Shown here: positions 25,532 through 34,517 of the stretch, one piece after another
Numbering within the stretch: position 1 is the stretch's first letter
How the letters are laid out: every line of letters begins with the position of its first letter
Notes under the pieces: model-generated
Databases searched by the model: none
What the model was told of the DNA's origin: nothing
What the model saw: only the letters and a program-made list of their open reading frames with translations
Position numbers and translations under genes: made by a program
DNA from: Mumia xiangluensis
Lineage (GTDB): Bacteria; Actinomycetota; Actinomycetes; Propionibacteriales; Nocardioidaceae
Assembly: GCF_010994095.1 (NCBI RefSeq)
Contig: NZ_WJYO01000004.1
Span: forward strand, 62,001-126,000
Direction: 5' to 3'
Length of the DNA stretch: 64,000 nucleotides

Positions 25532-28081
25532 TCAGCCCGTCATCGGGCCGACGTCCGTGACCTGCACGACGGCCTCGCCGGCCTCGTCGGAGGCGTCGAG
25601 GTGGACGGTCGCGAAGATGCACCAGTCGTGGTCGCCCTCGGGGTCGTCGAGGATCTGGCGGACGTGCCAGACCCGGGTCTCCGCGCCCTCGGGATCGGTG
25701 TCGACCACGAGCATCGCCGGGCCACGCGCGTCGGGCCCGGTCCCGAGCGAGTCGTACTCGGCGAAGTAGTCCTGGATCGCCTCCTGCCACACGTCGGCGT
25801 TCCACCCGGCGGCGCCGTCCATCGCGCCGAGGTCGACCCACCGGCGCAGCGCCATGAGCTCGACGCGGCGGAACAGCGCGTTGCGGACCAGCACCCGGAA
25901 TGCGCGCTCGTTGGCCGTCACCGGAGGCGGGCCGGCGTCGAGGGCTTCGTGCTGGGCGATGACGACGTCGACCGAGCCGCCCTCGCCCGACGCGAGCGCC
26001 TCCCACTCGTCGAGGAGGCTCGAGTCCGTCTGGCGGACGACCTCGCCGAGCCAGTACGTGATGTCGTCGATCTCGTCGGTCACGTAGCTGTCGGGGACCG
26101 TGTGACGCAGCGTCCGGTAGATGTCGGACAGGTAGCGCAGCACGAGCCCCTCGGAGCGCGCGAGCTGATACATGCTCACGTACTCGGCGAACGTCATCGA
26201 CCGCTCCCACATCTCGCGGGCGACGGACTTCGGCTTGAGCTGGTAGTCGGAGACCCAGGGGTGTCCGGTGCGGTACGCCTCGTACGCGACCTCGAGCTCG
26301 TCGCGCAGCGGCTGCGGGTGCTCGACCTCCTCGAGGAGCTCCATGCGCTCCTCGTACTCGATGCCCTCCGCCTTCATCTCCGCGACGGCCTCACCCTTGG
26401 CGCGGTTGCGCTGGGCGCTGATGATCGGACGCGGGTCCTCGAGGATCGCCTCGAACACCGACACGACCTCGAGCGCGTACGTCGGCGAGTCGGGGTCGAG
26501 GATCTCCAGCGCCGCCACCGCGAACGGGGCCAGCGGCTGGTTGAGCGCGAAGTCCTCCTGCATGTCGATGGTCAGGCGCACCGTACGGCCGTCGGCGTCG
26601 GGCTCGGCCAGCTCCTCGACGACGCCACCCTCGATCAAGGTCGTGAAGATCGACTCGGCCTCGGCGAGCATCCGCTCCTGGTCTGCCTCGCTCGCGTGGC
26701 TGCCCGTGACGAGGGAGCGTACGGCGGCGCGGGCGTCGCCGGGACGCGCGACGAGGTTGAGCACCATCGCGTGCGTCATCCGCATCCGCGACGCGAGCGG
26801 CTCGGGCTGGCCGGTGGAGAGCTTGTCGAAGGTGCGGTCGGACCAGTTGACGAATCCCTCGGGCGGCTTCTTGCGCTGGATCCGGCGGAGCTTCTTGGGG
26901 TCGTCGCCGGCCTTGCGGACCATCTTGGCGTTCTCGACCTCGTGCTCGGGCGCCTCGACGACCACGCGGCCGATCGTGTCGTAGCCGGCGCGTCCGGCAC
27001 GCCCGGCGATCTGCTGGAACTCGCGCACGTGCAGGTGCCGCTGGCGGATGCCGTCGTACTTCGACAGTCCGGAGAACAGCACGGTGCGGATCGGCACGTT
27101 GATGCCGACGCCGAGCGTGTCGGTGCCGCAGACGACCTTGAGCAGGCCCTTCTGGGTGAGCCGCTCGACCAGGCGCCGGTAGCGCGGCAGCATCCCGGCG
27201 TGGTGGACTCCGACGCCCATCCGGACCAGTCGCGACAGGGTCTTGCCGAACCCCGTCTGGAACTTGAAGTCGCCGAGCTCGGTCGCGATCGTGTCCTTCT
27301 CGGCGCGCGTGGTCACGTTGATGCTCGACAGCGCCTGCGCGCGTTCGATCGCCGAGGCCTGCGTGAAGTGCACGATGTAGATCGGTGCCTGACCGGTCGC
27401 GAGCAGCTCCTCGACGGTCTCGTGCACGGGTGAGGTGACGTACTCGTGGACCAGCGGCACCGGCCGCTCGGTGCCGGCGACGAGGGTCGTCTCGCGTCCG
27501 GTGCGGCGCGTGAGGTCCTCCTGGAAGCGGGTGGTGTCGCCGAGCGTCGCCGACATCAGCAGGAACTGCGCGTGCGGGAGCTCCAGCAGCGGCACCTCCC
27601 ACGCCCAGCCGCGGTCCGGCTCGGAGTAGAAGTGGAACTCGTCCATGACGACGAGGCCGACGTCGGCGGCGGCACCCTCGCGCAGCGCCTTGTTGGCAAG
27701 GATCTCGGCCGTGGCGGCGATGATCGGCGCGTCGGCGTTGACCGAGGCGTCACCGGTCATCATCCCGACCTTGTCGGCGCCGAACATGTCGACGAGCGCG
27801 AAGAACTTCTCCGACACCAGCGCCTTGATCGGGGCGGTGTAGAAGCTGCGCCTCCCCTTGGCCAGCGCGGCGAACTGCGCTCCTGCGGCGACGAGGCTCT
27901 TGCCGGACCCGGTGGGTGTCGCGAGGATCACGTTCGAGCCGGACACGATCTCGATGAGCGCGTCCTCCTGGGCGGGATAGAGGGTCAGGCCCTCACTCTC
28001 GGCCCAGCTGCTGAACGCATCGAACACCAGATCGGCGTCGTCGGACTCCTCGGCGGCAGGCAGGTGGTCGACGAGGCGCAT
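25532..28081 (-). CDS. Ski2/Mtr4-like superfamily 2 RNA helicase
   Basis: This 849-residue DEAD/DEAH-type helicase has Walker A ATPTGSGKS near residue 57, Walker B DEFHF near 147, motif III SATL near 180, and motif VI QIAGRAGRAG near 360. The sequence then continues through a long helical C-terminal part of roughly 450 residues (DUF3516-like in actinomycete relatives). It is likely an ATP-dependent RNA helicase acting in RNA turnover, by analogy with Ski2/Mtr4. ATG 28081 has GGAGG 11 bp upstream; the in-frame extension further upstream looks non-coding. It diverges from the SGNH hydrolase gene. Confidence 0.87.
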   Translation of the reverse strand: MRLVDHLPAAEESDDADLVFDAFSSWAESEGLTLYPAQEDALIEIVSGSNVILATPTGSGKSLVAAGAQFAALAKGRRSFYTAPIKALVSEKFFALVDMFGADKVGMMTGDASVNADAPIIAATAEILANKALREGAAADVGLVVMDEFHFYSEPDRGWAWEVPLLELPHAQFLLMSATLGDTTRFQEDLTRRTGRETTLVAGTERPVPLVHEYVTSPVHETVEELLATGQAPIYIVHFTQASAIERAQALSSINVTTRAEKDTIATELGDFKFQTGFGKTLSRLVRMGVGVHHAGMLPRYRRLVERLTQKGLLKVVCGTDTLGVGINVPIRTVLFSGLSKYDGIRQRHLHVREFQQIAGRAGRAGYDTIGRVVVEAPEHEVENAKMVRKAGDDPKKLRRIQRKKPPEGFVNWSDRTFDKLSTGQPEPLASRMRMTHAMVLNLVARPGDARAAVRSLVTGSHASEADQERMLAEAESIFTTLIEGGVVEELAEPDADGRTVRLTIDMQEDFALNQPLAPFAVAALEILDPDSPTYALEVVSVFEAILEDPRPIISAQRNRAKGEAVAEMKAEGIEYEERMELLEEVEHPQPLRDELEVAYEAYRTGHPWVSDYQLKPKSVAREMWERSMTFAEYVSMYQLARSEGLVLRYLSDIYRTLRHTVPDSYVTDEIDDITYWLGEVVRQTDSSLLDEWEALASGEGGSVDVVIAQHEALDAGPPPVTANERAFRVLVRNALFRRVELMALRRWVDLGAMDGAAGWNADVWQEAIQDYFAEYDSLGTGPDARGPAMLVVDTDPEGAETRVWHVRQILDDPEGDHDWCIFATVHLDASDEAGEAVVQVTDVGPMTG

Positions 28082-28155
28082 GATGCGTCCATCCTCCCAC
28101 GCGGGGCCTACCGGGGTGCTCGGCCCGCGTGGTCGCCGGTGCAACAATCGTGGTC

Positions 28156-28926
28156 ATGGTCAGCGAACCCACCTTCCACCGTTATGTCGCCATGGGAGAT
28201 TCGTTCACCGAAGGCGTCGGCGACCCCGACAAGTCCCGACCGAACGGCCTCCGTGGGTGGGCGGACCGGGTCGCCGAGGTGCTGGCGACGAGGACCGACG
28301 ACTTCGGCTACGCGAACCTCGCCGTCCGGGGGCGCCTGCTCAAGCCGGTGATCGCCGAGCAGCTCGAGCCGGCGCTCAAGCTCTCACCGGACCTCGTGAC
28401 GATCTACGCCGGCGGCAACGACATCCTCCGTCCCAAGGTCGACCTCGATCTCCTGGGCGAGCTGTACGACGCCGCGGTCGGCCGTCTCGCCGTCTGCGGG
28501 GCACGCGTCGTCGTGTTCACCGGCTTCGATCTCGGCCACGCGCCGGTGTTCGGCAAGCTGCGCGGGCGGGTCGCGGTCTACAACGAGATCGTGCGGGAGA
28601 TCGCGGACAACCACGGCGCGACCGTGGTCGACTACTGGCGGTTCCGCGAGTTCCGCGACGAGCGCTACTGGGACTCCGATCGTCTCCACATGGCGACGCC
28701 CGGCCACAAGCAGATGGCGATCCACGTGCTCGACACCCTCGGCGTCCCCCACGACCTGAAGAAGCCGCGTCTCCCGAAGGCCCTGCCGCCGTCCAAGAAG
28801 GAGAAGCGCGACGCCGACCTCGCGTGGGCCAAGGAGTTCGCGATGCCGTGGGTCCAGCGCCGGATGAACGGCACCTCCTCGGGCGACTCGGTGAAGCCGA
28901 AGCGCCCGAGCCTCGAGCCGATCTGA
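28156..28926 (+). CDS. SGNH/GDSL-family hydrolase
   Basis: This 256-residue cytoplasmic SGNH hydrolase has the block I nucleophile Ser16 in MGDSFTEG. The block III Asn lies in GGND near residue 87, and the catalytic Asp/His in DRLHMATPGH near 174-177. It should be an esterase or lipase-like deacylase of unknown substrate. ATG 28156 is preferred; there is no Shine-Dalgarno, and AACAAT ends 7 bp before it, compatible with a leaderless message. The last 60 residues are Lys/Arg-rich and poorly conserved. The first copy of the 54-bp dyad repeat starts 9 bp after the stop. Confidence 0.87.
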   Translation: MVSEPTFHRYVAMGDSFTEGVGDPDKSRPNGLRGWADRVAEVLATRTDDFGYANLAVRGRLLKPVIAEQLEPALKLSPDLVTIYAGGNDILRPKVDLDLLGELYDAAVGRLAVCGARVVVFTGFDLGHAPVFGKLRGRVAVYNEIVREIADNHGATVVDYWRFREFRDERYWDSDRLHMATPGHKQMAIHVLDTLGVPHDLKKPRLPKALPPSKKEKRDADLAWAKEFAMPWVQRRMNGTSSGDSVKPKRPSLEPI

Positions 28927-28935
28927 GCCGGCGCG

Positions 28936-28989
28936 CACAGACGCCAGCGCGGTCCACAGGTGTCAGCAGGTGACACTCATGGACCGCAC
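28936..28989. repeat. 54-bp dyad repeat, copy 1
   Basis: Copy 1 of a direct repeat found again at 29972-30026 (one indel, one substitution). Inside is a 39-bp imperfect palindrome: GCGGTCCA, 3 bp, GTGTCA, 5 bp, TGACAC, 3 bp, TGGACCGC (28949-28987). It supplies the stop codon and last residues (SMSVTC) of the AbiEi/DUF559 protein, and could fold as a terminator between two convergent genes. Confidence 0.85.
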
Positions 28990-29928
28990 TGCGCAGTCCG
29001 GAGCGCTGCACGGGACCGGCGAACCGCCCCACCCGTGCCGTCGGAGCAGCATCGCGAGCTTGAGAGCCGTGGCGCACGGACGTCGATAGACCTGACCCCA
29101 CCCGAGCCTCGCCGTCGGTCGGCCCTCGACGAGGACGTCGAGGTCGCGCTCGAGGTCGTCGTCGCGCTGTCCGCTCGACTCGTGATAGATCCGGCCGTCG
29201 AGCTCCACCACCACGAGTCCGTGCTCGACGTCGCGGTACGCGGTGCGGCCGCCCACCTTCGTGACGAGCTGGCGACGCCCGCGTGGCAAGCAGTGCGGAC
29301 GCACGACACGATCGAGGTAGCCGTGCTCGAGCACGGAGTGCGTGCCCTCGGCGATGTCGCGCAGCACGGCGATCAGCCATCGTCGGCGCGCGACCCGGGA
29401 CCGAGCGGCGATCGTGGACACGAGCCGGAGGGCCGTGGTGCGTCGAGACCCGCAGGCGCCGGCCAGCACGGCGACCGCATCGACCTCGTCGGAGGCATCC
29501 AGCGCGAGGTCCAGCACGGCCTCCTCGTAGCGCAGGCGCGGGGGCGACGTGTTCCAGAGCACGAGCCCGTGGAGACGGGCCCGTCGTACGACATCGATCG
29601 TGTCCGGTGCTGCCTTGAGATTGCGGCCGCGATCGACCGCGACGGTCACGACCTCCTCGCGGGTCGAGTCGAGCCCGTGCCTACGGGCCGCGCGGAGCGC
29701 CGACTCACCCGCGAGCGCGGCGGGCCACGCGTACAGCACGGCGCCCCACGCGCGCTGGATCCAGGTCGGGTCCCCGGTGTGGTTCACGAGCACGCCGGGA
29801 TGCAGGGACACGAGCTCATCCCGTCGGAGCATTCGACGGACGTCGTTCGGGCCGAGCCCGAGCGCGAGGATCTGCCGACGGGCGACGACGCCGCTCTGCG
29901 TCGCGAGAAGCTCAGCCACGTCGTCCAC
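28963..29928 (-). CDS. AbiEi-type wHTH protein with DUF559 nuclease-like domain
   Basis: This 321-residue protein has an N-terminal winged helix of the AbiEi antitoxin type (LLATQSGVVARRQILALGLG; then LVSLHPGVLVN). The C-terminal domain has the DUF559/Vsr-like pattern VVVELDGRIYH...RDDDLERD...LGWGQV, a PD-(D/E)XK-related nuclease fold. Actinomycete genomes carry many such proteins with no proven role. No AbiEii-type nucleotidyltransferase toxin is nearby, so it is an orphan and not a clear toxin-antitoxin unit. GTG 29928 is chosen because the domain starts there; the in-frame extension beyond it crosses the upstream dyad repeat. It is bracketed by two 54-bp repeats, which suggests cassette-like acquisition or a repeat-rich niche. 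Confidence 0.75.
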   Translation of the reverse strand: MDDVAELLATQSGVVARRQILALGLGPNDVRRMLRRDELVSLHPGVLVNHTGDPTWIQRAWGAVLYAWPAALAGESALRAARRHGLDSTREEVVTVAVDRGRNLKAAPDTIDVVRRARLHGLVLWNTSPPRLRYEEAVLDLALDASDEVDAVAVLAGACGSRRTTALRLVSTIAARSRVARRRWLIAVLRDIAEGTHSVLEHGYLDRVVRPHCLPRGRRQLVTKVGGRTAYRDVEHGLVVVELDGRIYHESSGQRDDDLERDLDVLVEGRPTARLGWGQVYRRPCATALKLAMLLRRHGWGGSPVPCSAPDCAVRSMSVTC

Positions 29929-29971
29929 GGCGCCAGCGTGGCGTGAGCAGGCCCGACGCGTGCCCGTCGTC

Positions 29972-30026
29972 CACAGACCGCCAGCGCGGTCCACAGGTGT
30001 CAGCAGGTGACACCCATGGACCGCAC
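29972..30026. repeat. 54-bp dyad repeat, copy 2
   Basis: Same orientation as copy 1, about 53 of 55 positions identical. The palindromic core GCGGTCCA...TGGACCGC is kept (29985-30023), with ACCC in place of ACTC. It lies between the divergently transcribed AbiEi/DUF559 and ggt genes, within 60 bp of the ggt start. Confidence 0.85.
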
Positions 30027-30071
30027 AGGCCGCCAACGCTCTCTCGATCTGCGCCGCGGCCGTGCCCGCCG

Positions 30072-30077
30072 TAGCGT
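30072..30077 (+). promoter_or_regulatory. candidate leaderless -10 of ggt
   Basis: TAGCGT ends 6 bp before the ATG at 30084, with no separate ribosome-binding site. This spacing puts the transcription start at or next to the start codon. Confidence 0.4.
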
Positions 30078-30083
30078 CGCAGG

Positions 30084-31907
30084 ATGGACGTGAGGCGCAT
30101 CACCACGACTCTGTCTGCATCCGCGCTGGGCCTGGCCGTGCTGGCCGGGGTCCCCGCGGCCGAGGCGCACAAGCCAGCGCCGCCCCCACAGCCGACACCC
30201 ACGTCGTACGGCACGGGTGGCGCGGTCGCCTCCGTCGACGCGACCGCCAGCAGGGTCGGGCGCGACGTCCTGGCCCGCGGGGGCAACGCCGCCGACGCAG
30301 CGGTCGCGATGGCGGCGACCCTCGGCGTGACCGAGCCCTACAGCGCGGGGATCGGGGGCGGCGGCTACTTCGTCTTCTACGACGCGAAGAAGCGCAAGGT
30401 CTCCACGGTCGACGGACGCGAGACCGCCCCCGCAGGCATCGACCCCGAGACGGCGTTCATCGACCCCGCCACCGGCGCGCCGTACCGGTTCACGCCCGAG
30501 CTCGTCTCCTCCGGCGTCGCCGTCGGCGTCCCGGGCACGCTCGCGACCTGGGACGAGGCGCTCGACCGGTTCGGGACGCGCAGTCTCGCCCGGTCTCTCG
30601 CCCCGGCCATCGGCGTCGCCGCGAAGGGGTTCCCGGTCGACCAGACGTTCCGCAACCAGACGCTGGACAACAAGGCGCGGTTCGCGGCGTTCCCCGACAC
30701 GGCCGCCCTGTTCCTGCCGGGTGGTGACGCCCCGCAGGTCGGCACGACCTTCCGCAACCCCGACCTCGCGCGGACCTACGCGAAGATCGCGCTGCGCGGG
30801 CCGCGGGCCTTCTACCGCGGTGCCCTCGCCGACGAGATCGCCGAGACGGTGCAGAACCCGCCGAAGGACCCTGCATCCACGCTCCCGGCACCTGCCGGCA
30901 CGATGACGGCGGCCGACCTGGCGGCGTACGAGGTGGTGAACCAGGCGCCGAGCAAGGTCACCTACCGCGGCCACGACGTCTACTCGATGGCGCCCTCGAG
31001 CTCCGGCGGCACCACGGTCGGCGAGGCGCTGAACATCCTCGAGAACTACCGGCTGCGCGGCGGCTCGGGCACGGCGCAGAGCCTGCACCTCTTCCTCGAG
31101 GCGAGCGCGCACGCGTTCGCCGACCGCAACGCGTACGTCGGTGACCCGGCCTTCGTGGACGTGCCCACCCGTACGTTGCTGAGCCAGCGCTTCGCCGACT
31201 CGCGGGCGTGCGTGATCGACCCGACGACGGCGGCGATCCGGCCGGTGGCGCCGGGTGCGCTCGACGGATCGGGCTGCGGCGCCGCCGCTCGGGCCGAGAA
31301 GGAGGACACCGAGAACGTCTCGACGACCCACCTCTCGGTCGTCGACAAGTGGGGCAACGCGGTCGCCTACACGCTGACGATCGAGCAGACCGGCGGCTCC
31401 GGCATCACCGTGCCCGGCCGCGGCTTCCTGCTGAACAACGAGCTGACCGACTTCACCGCCGTGTACGACGAGAACGACCCGAACCGCATCGCACCCGGCA
31501 AGCGCCCGCGCTCCTCGATGGCACCGACGATCGTGGTCGACGACGGCAAGGTGAGGTACGTGGTCGGCTCGCCCGGCGGCGCCACCATCATCACGACCGT
31601 CCTGCAGATCCTCATGAACCGGATCGACCTCGGCATGACGCTGCCGGAGGCGGTCGCGGCCCCGCGGGCCTCGAGCCGCAACGCGCCGACGACTCCGGCG
31701 GAGCCGGCGTTCATCGAGGCGTACGGCGCCGCGCTCGCGCCGTACGGGCAGCGGCTGGTGCCCTCCGGCGACGCGTTCACCTCCGCCGCGGAGATCGGGG
31801 CGGCCGCGACGATCGAGGTCGGGCGGCACGGAACGATGACGGCTGCAGCGGAGCCGGTGCGCCGCGGTGGCGGCACGGGACTGGTGGTGCGGCCGAAGCG
31901 GTGGTGA
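30084..31907 (+). CDS. ggt: gamma-glutamyltransferase, secreted
   Basis: This 607-residue protein is a gamma-glutamyltranspeptidase precursor. A signal peptide covers about residues 1-28 (hydrophobic LSASALGLAVLAGVPAAEA). The large-subunit motif GGNAADAAVA and Arg in VDGRETAP follow. The autocleavage and nucleophile Thr is in ENVSTTHLSVVD near residue 413. The small subunit shows GNAVAYTLTIEQ, the oxyanion GSPGG, and PRSSMAPTIV. It cleaves gamma-glutamyl bonds such as glutathione outside the membrane. It shares no operon with neighbours; allB converges 6 bp after its stop. Confidence 0.93.
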   Translation: MDVRRITTTLSASALGLAVLAGVPAAEAHKPAPPPQPTPTSYGTGGAVASVDATASRVGRDVLARGGNAADAAVAMAATLGVTEPYSAGIGGGGYFVFYDAKKRKVSTVDGRETAPAGIDPETAFIDPATGAPYRFTPELVSSGVAVGVPGTLATWDEALDRFGTRSLARSLAPAIGVAAKGFPVDQTFRNQTLDNKARFAAFPDTAALFLPGGDAPQVGTTFRNPDLARTYAKIALRGPRAFYRGALADEIAETVQNPPKDPASTLPAPAGTMTAADLAAYEVVNQAPSKVTYRGHDVYSMAPSSSGGTTVGEALNILENYRLRGGSGTAQSLHLFLEASAHAFADRNAYVGDPAFVDVPTRTLLSQRFADSRACVIDPTTAAIRPVAPGALDGSGCGAAARAEKEDTENVSTTHLSVVDKWGNAVAYTLTIEQTGGSGITVPGRGFLLNNELTDFTAVYDENDPNRIAPGKRPRSSMAPTIVVDDGKVRYVVGSPGGATIITTVLQILMNRIDLGMTLPEAVAAPRASSRNAPTTPAEPAFIEAYGAALAPYGQRLVPSGDAFTSAAEIGAAATIEVGRHGTMTAAAEPVRRGGGTGLVVRPKRW

Positions 31908-31913
31908 CGGGGG

Positions 31914-33248
31914 TCAGCGGCGGAGCAGCCGGCCCGTAGGAGCGGTTGGTACGCCGCCGGTGGCCGCGTCGAAGACCGGCTCGCCCCGCAGCAGGGTGCG
32001 GGTCACCCGACCGTGCAGGGTCAGCCCGTCGTACGCGGTGAGCTTGTTCTTGTGCGCCAGCGCGTCCGCGTGCACCTCGTACGACGCGCCGGGTGCCCAG
32101 AGCACGAGGTCCGCGTCGTGGCCGACCGCGATCGCGCCCTTGCCGCGGACCGTGGCGACGCGGGCGGGTGCGGCGGACATCCACGCGCTCACCCGTTCGA
32201 TCCCGACACCGCGCCTCAGCGCCGCGTCCGCGACGGCGACGAAGCCGACCTGCAGCCCCGCGATGCCGCCCCACGCCTGCTGGAGGTCGCCGCCGCCACG
32301 GGTCTTCTCCGCAGCGGTCGAGGGGGAGTGGTCCGAGACGACGCAGTCGATCACGCCGTGGACGAGCGCGTCCCACAGCGCGTCCTGGTTGCCGCGGTCG
32401 CGGATCGGTGGGCAGCACACGAACTCCGCCGCACCGTCGGGCACCGAGGCGGCGTCCAGCACGAGGTAGTGCGGGCACGTCTCGACCGTGAGTGGCAGGC
32501 CCTCAGCGCGCGCGTCCGCGATCAGGTCCAGCGCGCGGGCCGACGAGAGGTGGAGGAGGTGCGTCCGGGTCCCGTGCTCGCGGACCGCGTCGATCACCGT
32601 CGCGATCGCTGCGACCTCGGCGGCGTCGGGGCGGGAGGCGACGAAGTCCGCGTACGCCCGGCTGGGCGGTGACGGCGCGGCGGCGATCACCGCCGGGTCC
32701 TCCGCGTGCACGATCAGCAGCCCGTCGAAGCCGCCGACCTCGCGCATCGCCGCATGCAGCTGGTCGCGGTCGAGCGGGGCGAACTCGGGGACGCCGGAGT
32801 CGACGAGGAAGCACTTGAACCCGAAGACACCCTCGTCCTGCAGGCCTTCCAACGACCCGAGGTTGTCCGGGACGGCGCCGCCCCAGAAGCCGGTGTCGAC
32901 GCGCACCTGGCCGGCGGCGCGCCCACGCTTCAGTGCGAGCGCGTCGGGTGTCGTCGTCGCGGGGATGCTGTTGAGCGGCATGTCGACGACCGTCGTCACA
33001 CCACCGCGGGCGGCCGCCTCGGTCGCCGTCGCGAAGCCCTCCCACGCGGTGCGTCCTGGCTCGTTGACGTGCACGTGCGTGTCGACGATCCCGGGCAGGA
33101 CGTACGTGTCGGCGTCGACCGCGACGTCCGCGCTCGGGTCGGCTCCCTCGGCCAGCGCCGAGACGCGCCCGTCGCGGATCGTGATTGTCGCCGGCCGCAG
33201 GGCGCCGTCGAGCAGGACGTGCGCCGCGCTGAGGCTGGTCTCGCGCAT
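31914..33248 (-). CDS. allB: allantoinase
   Basis: This 444-residue cyclic amidohydrolase is the last gene of the urate operon. The metal site motif DTHVHVNEPG is near residue 60, the carbamylated Lys is expected in FKCFLVDSG, and metal-ligand His residues occur in HAED and HLLHLSS, with the catalytic Asp in SDHSPS. It opens the allantoin ring to allantoate. ATG 33248 lies 2 bp after the uricase stop, so the genes are coupled; the long frame upstream of that ATG is a shadow of the uricase gene. It converges with ggt. Confidence 0.93.
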   Translation of the reverse strand: MRETSLSAAHVLLDGALRPATITIRDGRVSALAEGADPSADVAVDADTYVLPGIVDTHVHVNEPGRTAWEGFATATEAAARGGVTTVVDMPLNSIPATTTPDALALKRGRAAGQVRVDTGFWGGAVPDNLGSLEGLQDEGVFGFKCFLVDSGVPEFAPLDRDQLHAAMREVGGFDGLLIVHAEDPAVIAAAPSPPSRAYADFVASRPDAAEVAAIATVIDAVREHGTRTHLLHLSSARALDLIADARAEGLPLTVETCPHYLVLDAASVPDGAAEFVCCPPIRDRGNQDALWDALVHGVIDCVVSDHSPSTAAEKTRGGGDLQQAWGGIAGLQVGFVAVADAALRRGVGIERVSAWMSAAPARVATVRGKGAIAVGHDADLVLWAPGASYEVHADALAHKNKLTAYDGLTLHGRVTRTLLRGEPVFDAATGGVPTAPTGRLLRR

Positions 33249-33250
33249 CG

Positions 33251-34180
33251 TCAGCAGAATCCGGCCGCCGCGGCCCACACCGGCTCGGCGGCGTCGGCGT
33301 CGTCGCGCAGCACGGCCGCCTCGATCAACCCGTACGGCCGGTCGGCCGCGTAGAAGACCTCGCCGGGGTTGTCGAGGCCGAAGGGCGCCAGGTCGACGAG
33401 GAAGTGGTGCCGGTTCGGCATGGAGAACCGGATCTCGGCGATCTCGGGCACGGAGTCGAGGACGGCGGCGCCCATCGCGTACAGCGTCTGCTGGAGAGCG
33501 AGCGAGTACGTCGCGGCGAACGCGTCGAGCATCGCAGCGCGGACGGTGGCGTAGGCGGAGTCGTACCTGTCGGCTCCGAACGACGCCGGCACGGATCCTG
33601 CGTACCGCCAGCGCGCGGTCACCGAGGTCGCGAGGATCCGGTCGTCGGTGTCGGCCAGCGTCGTGTACTCGTCCCGCGGGAACCCGGCGAACTCCGACCC
33701 GGTCGACTTGAGCACGACGAGGTCCTTCAGACCCGCGAGCACCGTCGTCGCGTCGCCGTCGCGGACCACCAGCGCCGTACGCGTCTCGGCACCGTCGCGC
33801 GAGAACGCATGGTCGTGCCCCTCGGGGGCCGTGGAGGTCGGAATGCGCGACCACGCGTACTGCTCCGCGGCCCAACGACCGCCGGTCACCCACGCGAACG
33901 ACCCGGTGAAGTGGTCGGCGAGCCGCAGCAGGAACGTCTCGGGAGCGCCGACGCCGTCTCGCGCGAACGCGTACACGGTGTTCTTCTGCGTGTCTGTCGC
34001 CACCACGTGCGCGTTGTCGCCCGACGTGTGCGCCGCCGTGAAGTCACCGGCGAGCTGGCTCGTGACCGACAGGTCGGTGACGCGGTGGCGCAGGGTGTCC
34101 CGGTCGACCCGTACGAGGCGGACCTCGGCCTTGCCGTACTGGTTGGGGCCGAGCGTGTACGACGCCCTCGGGTCGGCCAT
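33251..34180 (-). CDS. urate oxidase (uricase)
   Basis: This 309-residue protein is a cofactor-free uricase of normal length. Recognised features are NQYGKAEVRLV at the start, the catalytic Thr region in GDNAHVVATDTQKNTVYAFA near residue 60, and SMPNRHHFLVDL near 255. It oxidises urate to 5-hydroxyisourate and H2O2. The ATG is 1 bp after the stop of uraH, the next enzyme of the pathway, and allB follows after 2 bp. No catalase is in the window to deal with the peroxide. Confidence 0.95.
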   Translation of the reverse strand: MADPRASYTLGPNQYGKAEVRLVRVDRDTLRHRVTDLSVTSQLAGDFTAAHTSGDNAHVVATDTQKNTVYAFARDGVGAPETFLLRLADHFTGSFAWVTGGRWAAEQYAWSRIPTSTAPEGHDHAFSRDGAETRTALVVRDGDATTVLAGLKDLVVLKSTGSEFAGFPRDEYTTLADTDDRILATSVTARWRYAGSVPASFGADRYDSAYATVRAAMLDAFAATYSLALQQTLYAMGAAVLDSVPEIAEIRFSMPNRHHFLVDLAPFGLDNPGEVFYAADRPYGLIEAAVLRDDADAAEPVWAAAAGFC

Positions 34181-34181
34181 G

Positions 34182-34517
34182 TCAGCTCCCTCGGTAGGTG
34201 GAGAAGCCGTACGGGCTGAGCAGCAGCGGCACGTGGACGTGCGCGGCGCCGTCGATCGTGAAGGTGACCTCCACGGCCGGGTAGAACGTCGCGCGGTCGT
34301 CGCGGGCGAAGTACGCGTCGGTGTCGAACGTCAGCCGGTAGGTGCCGGCGGGGATGTGCCGGGGACCGAGGTCGGTGATGCGGCCGTCCGTGTCGGTGGT
34401 GCCGACCGCCATGGGCTCGACGGCGCGGTCGTCGACGTGGCTGAGCGTGACCGCGATACCGGCTGCGGGGAGTCCGAGGGAGGTGTCCAGGACGTGGGTG
34501 GTGACGTGGCTGGTCAT
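34182..34517 (-). CDS. uraH: 5-hydroxyisourate hydrolase
   Basis: This 111-residue transthyretin-like protein has the diagnostic HIU hydrolase features: N-terminal THVLDTSLG, the central GRITDL, and the C-terminal YRGS tetrapeptide. It hydrolyses 5-hydroxyisourate to OHCU. ATG 34517 overlaps uraD by 4 bp (ATGA), and uricase begins 1 bp after its stop. Transthyretin hormone carriers share the fold, but the YRGS end and operon place this as the enzyme. Confidence 0.95.
   Translation of the reverse strand: MTSHVTTHVLDTSLGLPAAGIAVTLSHVDDRAVEPMAVGTTDTDGRITDLGPRHIPAGTYRLTFDTDAYFARDDRATFYPAVEVTFTIDGAAHVHVPLLLSPYGFSTYRGS

Noticed and set aside
24927-26210. A 427-residue GNAT fusion protein
   Set aside because: Only the last 173 residues are GNAT-like; the rest is Arg-rich shadow of the helicase gene.
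28963-29928. A type IV toxin-antitoxin operon
   Set aside because: No AbiEii nucleotidyltransferase or other toxin candidate lies next to the AbiEi-like gene; the neighbours are an SGNH hydrolase and ggt.
31914-33893. A 659-residue allantoinase with an N-terminal domain
   Set aside because: The first 215 residues are a frame-shifted shadow of uricase; ATG 33248 gives a normal-length enzyme.
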